From NCBI RefSeq assembly GCF_020985305.1, contig NZ_CP087588.1:1302001-1366000 (forward strand): DNA of 64,000 bases, read 5' to 3'. The translations under genes were made by a program, and so were the position numbers. Origin of the DNA: Croceicoccus sp. Ery15. GTDB taxonomy: Bacteria; Pseudomonadota; Alphaproteobacteria; Sphingomonadales; Sphingomonadaceae. Positions 1-10,065 of this stretch are shown here, piece by piece. The notes beneath the pieces are model-generated. The model was given only the letters and a program-made list of their open reading frames with translations. It had not been told where the DNA came from and made no database searches. Positions within the stretch are counted from its first letter, which is position 1, and the number at the start of each line of letters is the position of its first letter.

Positions 1-1407
1 TATGTGATTGCGCTGCAAAACACGACGCAGCAGCCGCTGCTCGCCTCGCTCGACAATCGCGAAACGCGCAAGGCGCTGTTCGACAAAAGCTGGAACCGCG
101 CCGTCAACGGCGATGCCAATGACACGCGCGAGATCGTAAAGCAGATTGCGACTCTGCGTGCCCAAAAGGCCGCCCTGTTCGGCGAGCCCGACTATGCCAG
201 CTATCAGATGTACGATCGCATGGCCGAAACGCCCGAAAACGCGATCACCTTCATGCAGGGTTTGGCCGGTCCGACGGCGAAAGCCCAATTGATCGATGCT
301 GCAGCGATCAATGCGATGATCAAGGCCGATGGCGGCGACTTTACCGTACAGCCGTGGGACTGGGATTATTACGCATCCAAGGTCCGTGCCGAGAAATTCG
401 CCATCGACGACAATGCGATCAAGCCGTTCTTCGAAGTCAATCGCGTGCTGGAAGACGGTGTCTTTTTCGCGGCGAACAAGCTGTACGGGCTGAGCTTTGA
501 AAAGCGCACCGACATCCCCGTCTGGCATCCTACCGTCTCGGTCTATACCGTGTTCGACAAGGACGGTTCCGAACTTGCGCTGTTCTATTTCGATCCGTTC
601 CAGCGCGACAGCAAGCGCGGCGGGGCATGGATGTCGAGCTTTGTCGGCCAGTCCGGTCTGTATGGCGAAAAACCCGTTATTTACAATGTTCTGAACATCC
701 CCCCTCCGGCCGAGGGTGAGCCCGCGCTGACCGATTTCGACAATGTGGAAACGATGTTCCACGAATTCGGCCATGCGCTTCACGGCATGTTCTCCGATGT
801 GAAATATCCCTCGCTTGCAGGTACCGCGACTCCCCGCGATTTCGTGGAATTTCCCAGCCAGGCGAACGAGAAATGGGCGGTCGAACCCAGCGTGCTGGCC
901 AATTACGCGAGGCATTACCAGACCGGCGCGCCCATGCCCGCCGATCTGCTGAAAAAGGTGCAGGACGCGCAAGGTTTCGATCAGGGCTACGCACTGGGCG
1001 AAACGCTTTCGGCAGCCATGCTGGACATGAAGTGGCATGATCTGGGCGCCGGCGAGATTCCCGCGGACGTGAATGCGTTCGAGGCGCAGGCACTGGCTTC
1101 CACGGGGCTGCACACCGATCTAGTGCCCCCGCGCTATCGCACGAGCTATTTCCGGCATGTCTGGGGCAGCGGTTATGCGGCGGGTTATTACGCCTATCTG
1201 TGGACCGAAATGCTGTCGGCCAATACCGGCGAATGGTATGATGCGAATGGCGGATTGACCCGCGCCAATGGCGACAAGTTCCGCGCCACCGTGCTGTCAC
1301 GCGGCGGGACCATCGATTACAACGATGCGTTCGTGGCTTTGACAGGCAAGGAACCACAGGTCGCGCCGCTGCTGCGCGCACGCGGCTTGCTGTATACCGG
1401 CGAATAA
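1..1407 (+). CDS. dcp: M3 family metallopeptidase (peptidyl-dipeptidase Dcp-like), 5'-truncated by the window edge
   Basis: C-terminal about 468 residues of a zinc metallopeptidase of the M3 (thimet/oligopeptidase, Dcp) family. These enzymes trim oligopeptides; Dcp removes C-terminal dipeptides. The zinc motif HEFGH is at about residues 254-258 of the visible part, with the third ligand expected in the following EFPSQ segment. The closing GxGYAAGYYAYLW region, typical of the substrate-binding part of M3 enzymes, is also present. The frame is open from base 1, and full-length Dcp proteins are near 680-720 residues, so roughly a third is missing to the left; the GTG at base 4 is not the real start. 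No signal peptide can be judged. Dcp versus OpdA (PrlC) cannot be fully settled from this part alone. Confidence 0.9.
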   Translation, partial: YVIALQNTTQQPLLASLDNRETRKALFDKSWNRAVNGDANDTREIVKQIATLRAQKAALFGEPDYASYQMYDRMAETPENAITFMQGLAGPTAKAQLIDAAAINAMIKADGGDFTVQPWDWDYYASKVRAEKFAIDDNAIKPFFEVNRVLEDGVFFAANKLYGLSFEKRTDIPVWHPTVSVYTVFDKDGSELALFYFDPFQRDSKRGGAWMSSFVGQSGLYGEKPVIYNVLNIPPPAEGEPALTDFDNVETMFHEFGHALHGMFSDVKYPSLAGTATPRDFVEFPSQANEKWAVEPSVLANYARHYQTGAPMPADLLKKVQDAQGFDQGYALGETLSAAMLDMKWHDLGAGEIPADVNAFEAQALASTGLHTDLVPPRYRTSYFRHVWGSGYAAGYYAYLWTEMLSANTGEWYDANGGLTRANGDKFRATVLSRGGTIDYNDAFVALTGKEPQVAPLLRARGLLYTGE

Positions 1408-1757
1408 GAGCGGCTATTCCAGCCGGAAACACCCCCGTCCGCCGCGTCGTTGCAGCGGGCGGGGTTGTCATTTGAGTATCGGTCAAGACGCGCGAAATTG
1501 GCGACCCCAGGGGTTGGCGTGCGGCGCGAGCGTCCTGCAAGCGCATCGCGCGCCGCCGCCTCCTCCTGCTTGGTAAGATCGCGCCCGGCCGGCCCTGCTA
1601 GCACAGCAGCGATAACGGAAAGCGCTGCCCCATCATGGCTGTAATAGACCAGCGTGGCTTCCTTGTGCGTTTCGACCAACCTTGCGCTATTTCGGAAAAG
1701 ACCTTCTGGCGCTGGCGCAAGTCGCAAGGGCAGCGCGCTGACCGTCATGCTGCGCAC
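1317..1757 (-). CDS. possible small hypothetical protein, doubtful
   Basis: An open frame of 146 codons (GTG start, or ATG at 1748) that fills the gap between the peptidase and the antiporter gene. Its first ~85 residues read like protein, with an ETHKEATLVYYSHDG stretch and a short hydrophobic AALSVIAAVLAG stretch. The last 30 codons overlap the end of the M3 peptidase gene on the other strand and look like out-of-frame sequence. I recognise no family. It may be a short real gene, a decayed gene, or chance in GC-rich DNA. Apart from this frame the 429-bp gap 1408-1836 shows nothing else I can support. Confidence 0.25.
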   Translation of the reverse strand: MRSMTVSALPLRLAPAPEGLFRNSARLVETHKEATLVYYSHDGAALSVIAAVLAGPAGRDLTKQEEAAARDALAGRSRRTPTPGVANFARLDRYSNDNPARCNDAADGGVSGWNSRSYSPVYSKPRARSSGATCGSLPVKATNASL

Positions 1758-1836
1758 GCAGGGTTTTGCGCGAAAATCAACTGGATTGCCGCCTTCGGAC
1801 TTTCATTCCTGCGCCATCGCGCCATAATCGGCCCAT

Positions 1837-3597
1837 ATGGCGAGCGAACTTCACCTTACCCCCGTTTTGTCCGATGCATTGGTGATTCTGGGGGCGGCAG
1901 GGATCGTCATTCCCGTATTCGCCCGTTTTCGCGTCACCCCGATCATCGGTTTCATTCTGGTTGGCATGGCGGTCGGACCGTTCGGTCTGGGCCGCCTGGT
2001 GTTCGATTATCCATGGCTGCAATATGTGACCATAACCGACCCGCAAGGATTGGACCCCTTTGCGGAATTCGGGATCATCCTGCTGTTGTTCACCATCGGG
2101 CTGGAACTCAGCTTTAACCGCCTGTGGGCGATGCGGCGGCTGGTGTTCGGGCTGGGCGCGCTGGAACTGACGATATCGGCGGCGCTGATCGCCTTCGCGC
2201 TGATGGTAATGGGCCAGTACTGGAGCGGCGCTCTGGGCCTTGGCCTTGCACTGGCCCTGTCGTCGACCGCATTGGTACTGCCGATATCGGGCACCAAATC
2301 GCCGGTGGGCAAGGCGGCCCTGTCGATGCTGCTGTTCGAGGATATCGCCATCGTCCCCATCATCTTCCTGCTGGGCGCGATGGCACCTTATGCCGCGACC
2401 GAGGGGATGGACGGGTTGTGGACCACGCTTTGGACCGGCGCGCTGACGGTGGCCGTGCTGATGATCGGGGGCCGTTTCATGCTGCCCCGCCTGTTCGCAC
2501 AGGCTGCCCGCACCAAAAGCCCCGAACTGTTTCTGGCCGCCAGCCTGCTGGTGGTGATCATCGCCAGCCTTGCGACCGCTGCGGTAGGGTTGTCGCCCAT
2601 CGTCGGCGCGCTGATCGCGGGTTTGCTGATCGCAGAAACCGAATATCACACCGAGGTCGAAGGCATCACCGCACCGTTCAAAGGGCTGGCACTGGGTATC
2701 TTTCTAATTACGGTCGGCATGGGTGTCGATCTGGGCGTGGTGATCGACAATATCGGCCCGATTGCCCTGGCCGTTGCGGGCGTGCTGCTGGCAAAGGCGC
2801 TGGTCACCGGCGTGTTGCTGCGCATGATGGGCGCGCGGCGCGGGACGGCAGTGGAAACGGGCATATTGATGTCCGCTCCATCGGAAACCACGCTGATCGT
2901 GATGGCCGCTGCCGCCAGCGCGCAGCTGATCCAGCCCCAGACGGCGCAATTCTGGCAGATCGTTACAGCCATCGGCCTGACCATCACCCCGATCCTTGCG
3001 CTCATCGGCAAGGCGGTTGCCCGCCGCGTAGATGCCGCGCCGCCCGTGCCGGTAGAGGAAGTTGCGCAGGAACGCGCCATCATCCTCGGCTATGGCCGCG
3101 TGGGGCAATTGGTGGCCGAGATGATGCAAAAGCATGGTCGCCCGTTCCTTGCCATCGATGCCGACCCCGAGGTCGCCCATATCGCGCGCAAGAAGCAGCA
3201 CCCCTTGCTGTTCGCCGATGCGCGCGGCCCTGCGCTCGACCGGCTGGATTTGTCAGGCGCGAACGCCTTTATCCTGACGATGGATGAGCCGGTGCTGGCC
3301 GCGCGCCTTGTAAAGAAGCTGCGTGAGAGCCATCCCGATGTGCCCATCATCTCGCGCGCCCGCGATACCAGCCACGCGGCGGAACTCTATCGCGCGGGCG
3401 CAACCGATGCCGTGCCCGAAACGCTGGAAAGCTCTCTGCAATTGAGCGAGGCGGCGCTGGTCAGCGTGGGCACCGCCGTGGGGCCCGTCATCGCGTCGAT
3501 CCACGAAAAGCGCGACGAATTCCGCGACCAGCTAATGCTGGAAGGCGAATTGAGCAAAAGGCCAAAGCTGAAAACCTCCCCCGCAGCTGCGGAGTGA
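1837..3597 (+). CDS. cation:proton antiporter, CPA2/KefB-YbaL type with RCK domain
   Basis: Inner-membrane monovalent cation:proton antiporter of the CPA2 family. Residues 1 to about 385 form a run of hydrophobic helices (Na_H_Exchanger fold). A cytoplasmic RCK/TrkA-N domain follows, with the Rossmann nucleotide-binding motif GYGRVG at 418-423. Such proteins exchange K+ or Na+ for H+ and are gated by nucleotide or ligand binding to the RCK domain. The length of 586 residues is usual for KefB/YbaL. The ATG at 1837 gives a good start. It stands alone, convergent with alaS, whose stop is 23 bp beyond. The transported ion is not evident from sequence. Confidence 0.9.
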   Translation: MASELHLTPVLSDALVILGAAGIVIPVFARFRVTPIIGFILVGMAVGPFGLGRLVFDYPWLQYVTITDPQGLDPFAEFGIILLLFTIGLELSFNRLWAMRRLVFGLGALELTISAALIAFALMVMGQYWSGALGLGLALALSSTALVLPISGTKSPVGKAALSMLLFEDIAIVPIIFLLGAMAPYAATEGMDGLWTTLWTGALTVAVLMIGGRFMLPRLFAQAARTKSPELFLAASLLVVIIASLATAAVGLSPIVGALIAGLLIAETEYHTEVEGITAPFKGLALGIFLITVGMGVDLGVVIDNIGPIALAVAGVLLAKALVTGVLLRMMGARRGTAVETGILMSAPSETTLIVMAAAASAQLIQPQTAQFWQIVTAIGLTITPILALIGKAVARRVDAAPPVPVEEVAQERAIILGYGRVGQLVAEMMQKHGRPFLAIDADPEVAHIARKKQHPLLFADARGPALDRLDLSGANAFILTMDEPVLAARLVKKLRESHPDVPIISRARDTSHAAELYRAGATDAVPETLESSLQLSEAALVSVGTAVGPVIASIHEKRDEFRDQLMLEGELSKRPKLKTSPAAAE

Positions 3598-3620
3598 GGG
3601 TTTCGCCATGACCGCAGCGA

Positions 3621-6281
3621 TCAGCCTGCCATAGCCGCCTTTACCGCAGCGATGGCATCGGCGGCTTTGTCGCCGTCAGGACCGCCGCCTTGCGCCATAT
3701 CGGCACGGCCGCCGCCGCCCTTTCCGCCCAGGGCTGCCACGCCTTCACGCAGCAGCGCCACCGCGTCGAAACGGCCGGTCAGATCGTCGGTGACCGCCAC
3801 GGCAATGGCCGCGCGCCCTTCGTTGACGGCAACGATGGCCGCGACACCCGAACCCATGCGCTTTTTCGCCTCGTCCAGCAGGCCGCGCAATTCCTTGGGG
3901 TTCATCCCGTCGAGCACCTGTCCGGAGAACTTGACCCCGCCAATGTCCTCGTCCGCGGGGCCCGCCGCCGCGCCGCCGCCACTGGCACCGGCCAGCGCGA
4001 GCGCCTTTTTCGCTTCGGCCAGTTCCTTGTCCAGCTTCCGGCGTTCGTCGACCAACGCTTGCACACGCTCCAGCGCCTCGTCCGGAGAAGCCTTGATCGC
4101 ACCGGCAATCGCCTTCAACGCATCCTCACGCGCGACGAGCCATTGGCGCGCTACCTCGCCCGTCAATGCCTCGACACGGCGCACGCCCGAAGATACCGCG
4201 CTTTCCGACACGATGCGGAACACGCCGATATCGCCCAGCGCATTGACATGGGTGCCGCCGCAAAGCTCGACCGAGTAATTGCGCGCTCCCGTCCCGACAC
4301 GCCCCATCGACAGCACGCGGACTTCGTCGCCGTATTTCTCGCCAAATAGCGCCATCGCGCCCGCTTCGATCGCATCGTCGGGGCTCATCAGGCGCGTCGT
4401 CACGGTTTCGTTATGGCGGATTTCGGCATTCACCTCGGCCTCGATCGCGGCAATGTCCTCGTCGGTCAGCGCTTTGGGATGCGAGAAGTCGAAGCGCAGG
4501 CGGTCTTCCGCGACCAGCGAGCCCTTTTGCGTGACATGGCCGCCAAGCCGGTTGCGCAGGGCAGCATGCAACAGATGCGTGGCCGAATGGTTGGCACGGA
4601 TTGCGTCACGACGCTCCGCATCGACGGTCAGATGCACCGTCTCGCCGACCGCGATGGCTCCGGCCTCGATTTTGCCGTGATGGGCGTGGAGGCGACCTAG
4701 CGGCTTGCTGGTGTCCGAGATGGTAATCTTCAGCCCGTCGGGGCGCGTGATGGTGCCTGCATCGCCGCTCTGGCCGCCACTCTCGCCATAAAACGGGGTC
4801 TGGTTCGTCAGCACGATGACGTCCTGCCCTGCACCGGCGCTTTGGGTTTCCGCACCATTGACGATCAGCGCTACGACCGTGCCCTCGCCAGCAGTAGAGG
4901 TATAGCCGGTGAATTCGGTCGCACCTTCGCGTTCCGCGATGTCGAACCAGACCTCGCCCGAAGCCGCATCGCCCGAACCCTTCCATGCAGCACGAGCGGC
5001 AGCCTTCTGCTCGGCCATGGCGGCATCGAAACCGGCGCGGTCGACGCTGACCTTGCGGGCGCGAAGTGCGTCTTCGGTAAGGTCATAGGGGAAGCCGTAA
5101 GTGTCATAGAGCTTGAACGCGGTTTCGCCGGGGAGTTCGTCACCCTCTCCCAATCCGGCGGCAGCGTCGTCGAGCAGGCGGAGCCCCTTTTCCAGCGTCT
5201 GGCGGAAACGGGTTTCCTCACGCTCCAGCACTTCCTCGACCAGCGGCTGCGCGCGGGTCAGTTCGGGATAGGCCTGCCCCATTTCAGCCACCAGAGCGGG
5301 AACGAGCCGATGCATCAGCGGTTCGCCCGCACCCAGCAAATGCGCGTGGCGCATCGCGCGGCGCATGATCCGGCGCAGCACATAGCCGCGCCCTTCGTTC
5401 GACGGCAGAACGCCGTCTGCCAGCAGAAAACCGGTCGAGCGCAAATGATCCGCGATCACGCGATGGCTGGCGCGGGCATCGCCCTCCGCCGCTACGCCGG
5501 TCAGGCTTTCCGATGCGGCGATCAGCGCCTTGAACGTGTCGATATCGTAATTGTCATGCACGCCTTGCATCACGGCCGAGATGCGTTCCAGCCCCATGCC
5601 GGTATCGATCGACGGTTTGGGCAGCGGCTGGCGGGTGCCGTCGGCCTGCTGCTCGAACTGCATGAAGACGAGGTTCCAGATCTCGATAAAGCGGTCGCCG
5701 TCTTCCTCGGGCGATCCGGGAGGGCCGCCCCAGATCTTGTCGCCATGATCGTAAAAGATCTCGCTGCACGGGCCGCATGGCCCGGTATCGCCCATCGACC
5801 AGAAATTGTCGCTGGTGGCGATCCGGATGATGCGTTCTTCGGGAAGGCCCGCAATCTTGCGCCACAGGTCGAACGCTTCATCATCCGTATGATAGACGGT
5901 TGCAGTCAGCTTCTCGGGCGCGAGGCCCCATTCCCTGGTCAGCAGGGTCCAGGCGTTGAGGATCGCCTCTTCCTTGAAATAATCCCCGAACGAGAAATTG
6001 CCGAGCATCTCGAAGAACGTGTGGTGCCGCGCCGTATAGCCGACATTGTCGAGATCGTTGTGCTTACCGCCCGCGCGCACGCATTTCTGCGAAGAGGTTG
6101 CGCGCGGGATTTCGCGCTTTTCCAGACCGGTGAATACGTTCTTGAAGGGCACCATGCCCGCGTTCACGAACATCAGCGTCGGATCGTTATAAGGAACGAG
6201 CGGTGCTGAATGGACCTTCTCGTGCCCCTTACCGGCAAAGTAGTTCAGGAACGAGGAGCGGATATCATTGGTCGACGTCAT
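3621..6281 (-). CDS. alaS: alanine--tRNA ligase
   Basis: Alanyl-tRNA synthetase, 886 residues, a usual length. It charges tRNA-Ala with alanine in the cytoplasm and edits mischarged Ser/Gly. In order there is an N-terminal class II catalytic core (starts [14 protein letters not shown], the standard AlaS opening), the tRNA-recognition region, the editing domain with HSATHLLH and CGGTH (C674-H678) zinc-ligand motifs, and a glycine-rich C-Ala domain containing a [13 protein letters not shown] segment. The ATG start at 6281 fits the family N terminus. It lies downstream of recA in the same direction, 165 bp after the recA stop with a terminator hairpin between, a common alphaproteobacterial order. 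Confidence 0.98.
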   Translation of the reverse strand: MTSTNDIRSSFLNYFAGKGHEKVHSAPLVPYNDPTLMFVNAGMVPFKNVFTGLEKREIPRATSSQKCVRAGGKHNDLDNVGYTARHHTFFEMLGNFSFGDYFKEEAILNAWTLLTREWGLAPEKLTATVYHTDDEAFDLWRKIAGLPEERIIRIATSDNFWSMGDTGPCGPCSEIFYDHGDKIWGGPPGSPEEDGDRFIEIWNLVFMQFEQQADGTRQPLPKPSIDTGMGLERISAVMQGVHDNYDIDTFKALIAASESLTGVAAEGDARASHRVIADHLRSTGFLLADGVLPSNEGRGYVLRRIMRRAMRHAHLLGAGEPLMHRLVPALVAEMGQAYPELTRAQPLVEEVLEREETRFRQTLEKGLRLLDDAAAGLGEGDELPGETAFKLYDTYGFPYDLTEDALRARKVSVDRAGFDAAMAEQKAAARAAWKGSGDAASGEVWFDIAEREGATEFTGYTSTAGEGTVVALIVNGAETQSAGAGQDVIVLTNQTPFYGESGGQSGDAGTITRPDGLKITISDTSKPLGRLHAHHGKIEAGAIAVGETVHLTVDAERRDAIRANHSATHLLHAALRNRLGGHVTQKGSLVAEDRLRFDFSHPKALTDEDIAAIEAEVNAEIRHNETVTTRLMSPDDAIEAGAMALFGEKYGDEVRVLSMGRVGTGARNYSVELCGGTHVNALGDIGVFRIVSESAVSSGVRRVEALTGEVARQWLVAREDALKAIAGAIKASPDEALERVQALVDERRKLDKELAEAKKALALAGASGGGAAAGPADEDIGGVKFSGQVLDGMNPKELRGLLDEAKKRMGSGVAAIVAVNEGRAAIAVAVTDDLTGRFDAVALLREGVAALGGKGGGGRADMAQGGGPDGDKAADAIAAVKAAMAG

Positions 6282-6385
6282 GCGGGGCAGTTAGGACAGG
6301 CGCGCCGCTTCGACAAGAAGCCATCGTGCACAATGCCCGTTCTGTCCCGTTTCGTGTTGCCCAAAGGCCAGGTCGCCAAGCCCCC

Positions 6386-6416
6386 AAAGAGAAAGGGCGA
6401 GGATCGCTCCCCGCCC
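6386..6416 (-). terminator. intrinsic terminator of recA
   Basis: Read on the minus strand, a 9-bp GC-rich stem (arms 6408-6416 and 6395-6403, one G:U pair) closes on a GCGA tetraloop and is followed by a T-rich tract. It sits 30 bp after the recA stop, ahead of alaS. Confidence 0.7.
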
Positions 6417-6445
6417 CTTCCGTAAAAATCAATCGCAGTGGCCGG

Positions 6446-7516
6446 TCATTCGTCGCCGCTGTCGTCATTGCCGGGATTGGTCATCATTTCCTCGGCCACC
6501 TGATCGGTTTTGCCGCGAATCGCCGCCTCCAGCTTTTCGCGCAGTTCGGGGTTCTCCTTCAGGAAGGTCTTCGCATTCTCGCGCCCCTGCCCGATCCGCA
6601 CGCTGTCATAGCTGAACCATGCGCCCGACTTCTCGACCAGACCTGCCTTGACCCCTAGGTCGAGTATCTCGCCAACCTTGGAAATGCCTTCGCCATACAT
6701 GATGTCGAACTCGACCTGCTTGAACGGCGGCGCGACCTTGTTCTTCACCACTTTCACGCGAGTGGCGTTGCCGACGATATCGTCGCGGTCCTTGATCTGG
6801 CCGGTGCGGCGAATGTCGAGGCGGACCGAGGCATAGAATTTCAGCGCGTTGCCGCCCGTCGTCGTCTCGGGGTTGCCGTACATTACGCCGATCTTCATGC
6901 GGACCTGGTTGATGAAGATCACCATGCACTTGGAACGGTTGATCGAACCGGTCAGCTTGCGCAGCGCCTGGCTCATCAAGCGGGCCTGCAGGCCGACATG
7001 GCTGTCGCCCATCTCGCCCTCGATCTCCGCGCGGGGCACCAGCGCAGCGACCGAATCGACCACCAGCACGTCGATGGCGTTCGACCGCACCAGCGTATCG
7101 GTGATTTCCAGCGCCTGCTCACCCGTGTCGGGCTGCGAAACGATCAGCTCGTCAATGTCCACGCCCAGCTTTTTGGCATAGACAGGGTCGAGCGCATGCT
7201 CGGCATCCACGAAGGCCGCCGTGCCGCCCGCCTTTTGCGCTTCTGCGATGGCATGCAGCGCCAGCGTGGTCTTGCCCGAGCTTTCGGGACCGTAAATCTC
7301 GATAATGCGGCCCTTGGGCAGGCCGCCGATGCCCAGCGCAATGTCCAGACCCAGCGACCCGGTCGAGATCGCCTCTACATTCATCGCTTCGCGACTGCCC
7401 AGCTTCATGGCCGAGCCCTTGCCGAATGCCCGGTCGATCTGGGCGAGTGCGGCGTCCAGCGCCTTTTGACGATCCACGTCGGATTCCCCGTTCACGAGTT
7501 TCAGATTTGCTGCCAT
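6446..7516 (-). CDS. recA: recombinase RecA
   Basis: RecA, 356 residues. It forms the ATP-dependent filament on single-stranded DNA, drives homologous recombination, and triggers LexA self-cleavage. Walker A GPESSGKT is at 76-83; the Walker [13 protein letters not shown] segment, the L1/L2 DNA-binding loops and the acidic C terminus ending NDDSGDE are all present. The start ATG at 7516 gives the standard N terminus (helix with [18 protein letters not shown]). A LexA box lies 80 bp upstream, so SOS control is very likely. Nothing in the protein is unusual. Confidence 0.99.
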   Translation of the reverse strand: MAANLKLVNGESDVDRQKALDAALAQIDRAFGKGSAMKLGSREAMNVEAISTGSLGLDIALGIGGLPKGRIIEIYGPESSGKTTLALHAIAEAQKAGGTAAFVDAEHALDPVYAKKLGVDIDELIVSQPDTGEQALEITDTLVRSNAIDVLVVDSVAALVPRAEIEGEMGDSHVGLQARLMSQALRKLTGSINRSKCMVIFINQVRMKIGVMYGNPETTTGGNALKFYASVRLDIRRTGQIKDRDDIVGNATRVKVVKNKVAPPFKQVEFDIMYGEGISKVGEILDLGVKAGLVEKSGAWFSYDSVRIGQGRENAKTFLKENPELREKLEAAIRGKTDQVAEEMMTNPGNDDSGDE

Positions 7517-7595
7517 TTCACGGCCCCCTGCTGCCTAGTTAGTTGCCCCCAAAGGTCAACTGCATGGACAGCTATGTATCGCATATGTTCCACTA

Positions 7596-7610
7596 GAACA
7601 AGGGGGGAAC
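7596..7610. promoter_or_regulatory. LexA (SOS) box upstream of recA
   Basis: GAAC (7596-7599), seven bases, GAAC (7607-7610): an exact match to the alphaproteobacterial LexA site GAAC-N7-GAAC (GTTC-N7-GTTC on the other strand). It sits 80 bp before the recA start in the gap between cckA and recA, as expected for an SOS operator. Confidence 0.85.
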
Positions 7611-7630
7611 AAAGAAATTTCCTACAGGGC

Positions 7631-9994
7631 CTATCCGCCGTTTTCCGCCGGTTTCGCGCCAGCCGCCCGTTCACCCAAGATAGCCCCAGTTTTCTTTCCT
7701 ATCTGCGCGACGGAAAAAGGCTTGGGCAGGAAATGCATGCCGGCGAAATCGATCTGGCGGCGCAATTGCTCCTCGGCATAGCCGGACATGAACAGGACCG
7801 GCAGGTCGGGCTTCAGCTTGCGAATCTCGCGCGCCATGGCGGGGCCGTCCATCGTGGGCATCACGACATCTGAAATCACCAGATCGAATTCGCCGCCGTT
7901 CTGCACGATCTGCAGGCCTTCCTCGCCATCATTGGCGGTGGTCACCGTATAGCCCTGTCGCACCAGCGCCCGTTCGGCCACGGCGCGGACGGTATCCTCG
8001 TCCTCCACCAGCAGGATGCGGCCCGTGCCGCCGAATACGGCGCGCGGCTCTGCCTCGGGCTGTTTGCGGGCAGGTTCCGTCCCTGCCGCGGGAACATGTA
8101 CGGGAAGATAGACGGTAAAGCGCGCGCCCTCGCCCGGCTCGCTTTCGGCGAAGATATAGCCGCCCGATTGCTTGACGATGCCATAGACGGTGGAAAGGCC
8201 AAGCCCCGTCCCCTTGCCCATTTCCTTGGTCGTATAGAACGGTTCGAAAATCTTGCCCAGGGCATCGGCGGGTATGCCTGTGCCCGTATCCTCCACCACC
8301 AGAGCGGTATAATTGCCCGAAGGCAGAACGTCGTTCTTCATACCACGAATATCGCGCGGCCCGATCTTGCGGGTCGAGATCGTCAGGACACCGCCTTCGA
8401 AATCGCCCTTCGACATCATCGCGTCGCGCGCGTTGACGGCCAGATTGACGATCACCTGCTCCAGTTGCTGCGGATCGGCGCGCACCGCGCCCAGCGCACG
8501 GTCATGATCGACGCGCAGCTCGATCTTCTCACCGATCAGCCGCTTGAGGAGATTCGAAACCTCGCTCACCACGTCGGGCAATTGCAGCGTTTGCGGGCGC
8601 AATGTCTGCTGGCGGGAAAAGGCCAGCAATTGCCGGGTCAGCGATGCGGCGCGGTTGGAATTCGCCTTGATCTGCTGGATGTCGTCGTAATCGCTGTCGC
8701 CCGGCGCATGGCGCAGCAGCATCAGATCGCAGTAGCCGATGATCGCGGTCAGCACATTGTTGAAATCATGCGCCACGCCGCCCGCCAGCTGGCCCACCGC
8801 CTGCATCTTGGTCGCCTGCGCGACCTGCCGCTTCAGCCGCGTTTCCTCGGTCGTGTCCTTCAGGCTGAGCAGCACCGCCGCATCGCCCAGCCCGCGCACG
8901 CCCGCAAGGCTGAGCGTCACCGGCTCGTCCGGGCTTGCATCCAGACGCACCGGCATGGCGCCCGAGGTGGATGCGCCCGATGCATGGCGGCGGATCGAAT
9001 CGGCAAAGGCGCCCTTGTCCTCGCGCACCACCAGATCGCTGGGGAACGGCGGAATTTCGCCCTGTTCCTCCAGCCCCGCGGCGCGGCGGAACGCCTTGTT
9101 CGCGAACAGGAAGCGTCCGTCGCGGTCGGTCATGGCAAGTCCCAGCGGCAGCAGGGCCAGCAATGCCTCGATCTCGGGCAAGGCGGCCGAATCGCTGGCG
9201 CGGATACCGCCGTCGAGGATCAGGAACAGCGAAGGCGCGGTCTCGTCGGGCGGCAGATCGGGATCGGCGATCGGAATATGCAGCAGACGCAAATCCTCTC
9301 CGCTCGTCCCCTCGCGGGCATAGAAGATGCGGTCATATTCGTCGGCGGTCAGGAATTCGACGAATTCGCGCCCCGCCAGCTCGCTTTCGCTGTCGCCCGT
9401 TGCGCGGCGCAGGAAATCGGCGTTCGCGCCCAGTATCTCGCCATCGGCATTGACGGCGGCGGCCTGAATCCCCGCGCGCGACAAGGCATTGCCCAGCTTG
9501 TCTGCCAGCAGACGCACGACCCGCGCGCCAAGGTCGACCATTTCGACCGGCGATAGTTCCCAGACCAGATAGTCCTGCCCGCGCCCCGCCCGCCGGATGA
9601 CCGCGTGCCAGCGCCCGCTGGTGCCGACCAGCGATTCGACGCGGATCGTGCCCGTGCGCCACGCTTCACGTGCGCCTTCGCGCAGGCGGTCGGTCGAATC
9701 CTCGTCCAGTTCCAGATCGGGCGGCGCGCTGTCGAAACCGAACCATTCGCCATAGCGCGTGTTGGCGCACACCACGCGGCCCGCCCCGTCGGTAATGACG
9801 GTGGCCAGATTATCCCGCTCTATCGCAGAAACGGTGACAGACCAGTCGGGCGGCGCAAGGCTTTGCTGTTCGGGCACCGCATTGCGCGCGGCCAGCGTCC
9901 GCAGCGCCAGCGCAAAGATGACCGCGCCGCCCGCATAGGCCGCGGTCAGCAGCCAGATGCCCGACAGCAGCTGAATAATGACGGCGCTGATCAC
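7631..9994 (-). CDS. cckA: hybrid histidine kinase CckA
   Basis: Cell-cycle hybrid kinase, the head of the CckA-ChpT-CtrA phosphorelay of alphaproteobacteria. There are N-terminal membrane helices, then two PAS-like regions (about 55-150 and 285-385) and a HisKA domain with the phospho-His H409 in GGVAHDFNN. An HATPase domain follows (N521 in the N box, DTGTGIP and GTGLGL boxes), then a C-terminal receiver with phospho-acceptor D709 and K758. The GTG at 9994 starts inside the first hydrophobic helix. The open frame runs 25 codons further up, to a CTG that overlaps the stop of the preceding gene as CTGA, and those codons supply the missing half of the helix, so the true start is probably upstream of 9994. 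It sits downstream of, and probably co-transcribed with, the DUF2062 gene. Confidence 0.95.
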   Translation of the reverse strand: MISAVIIQLLSGIWLLTAAYAGGAVIFALALRTLAARNAVPEQQSLAPPDWSVTVSAIERDNLATVITDGAGRVVCANTRYGEWFGFDSAPPDLELDEDSTDRLREGAREAWRTGTIRVESLVGTSGRWHAVIRRAGRGQDYLVWELSPVEMVDLGARVVRLLADKLGNALSRAGIQAAAVNADGEILGANADFLRRATGDSESELAGREFVEFLTADEYDRIFYAREGTSGEDLRLLHIPIADPDLPPDETAPSLFLILDGGIRASDSAALPEIEALLALLPLGLAMTDRDGRFLFANKAFRRAAGLEEQGEIPPFPSDLVVREDKGAFADSIRRHASGASTSGAMPVRLDASPDEPVTLSLAGVRGLGDAAVLLSLKDTTEETRLKRQVAQATKMQAVGQLAGGVAHDFNNVLTAIIGYCDLMLLRHAPGDSDYDDIQQIKANSNRAASLTRQLLAFSRQQTLRPQTLQLPDVVSEVSNLLKRLIGEKIELRVDHDRALGAVRADPQQLEQVIVNLAVNARDAMMSKGDFEGGVLTISTRKIGPRDIRGMKNDVLPSGNYTALVVEDTGTGIPADALGKIFEPFYTTKEMGKGTGLGLSTVYGIVKQSGGYIFAESEPGEGARFTVYLPVHVPAAGTEPARKQPEAEPRAVFGGTGRILLVEDEDTVRAVAERALVRQGYTVTTANDGEEGLQIVQNGGEFDLVISDVVMPTMDGPAMAREIRKLKPDLPVLFMSGYAEEQLRRQIDFAGMHFLPKPFSVAQIGKKTGAILGERAAGAKPAENGG

Positions 9995-10065
9995 CAGGGC
10001 CGCCGCGACCGGCAGCCAGTCAGGCCATGTCGAAAGCCCGCGCGGGCCGGTTACGCTATTGCTGC

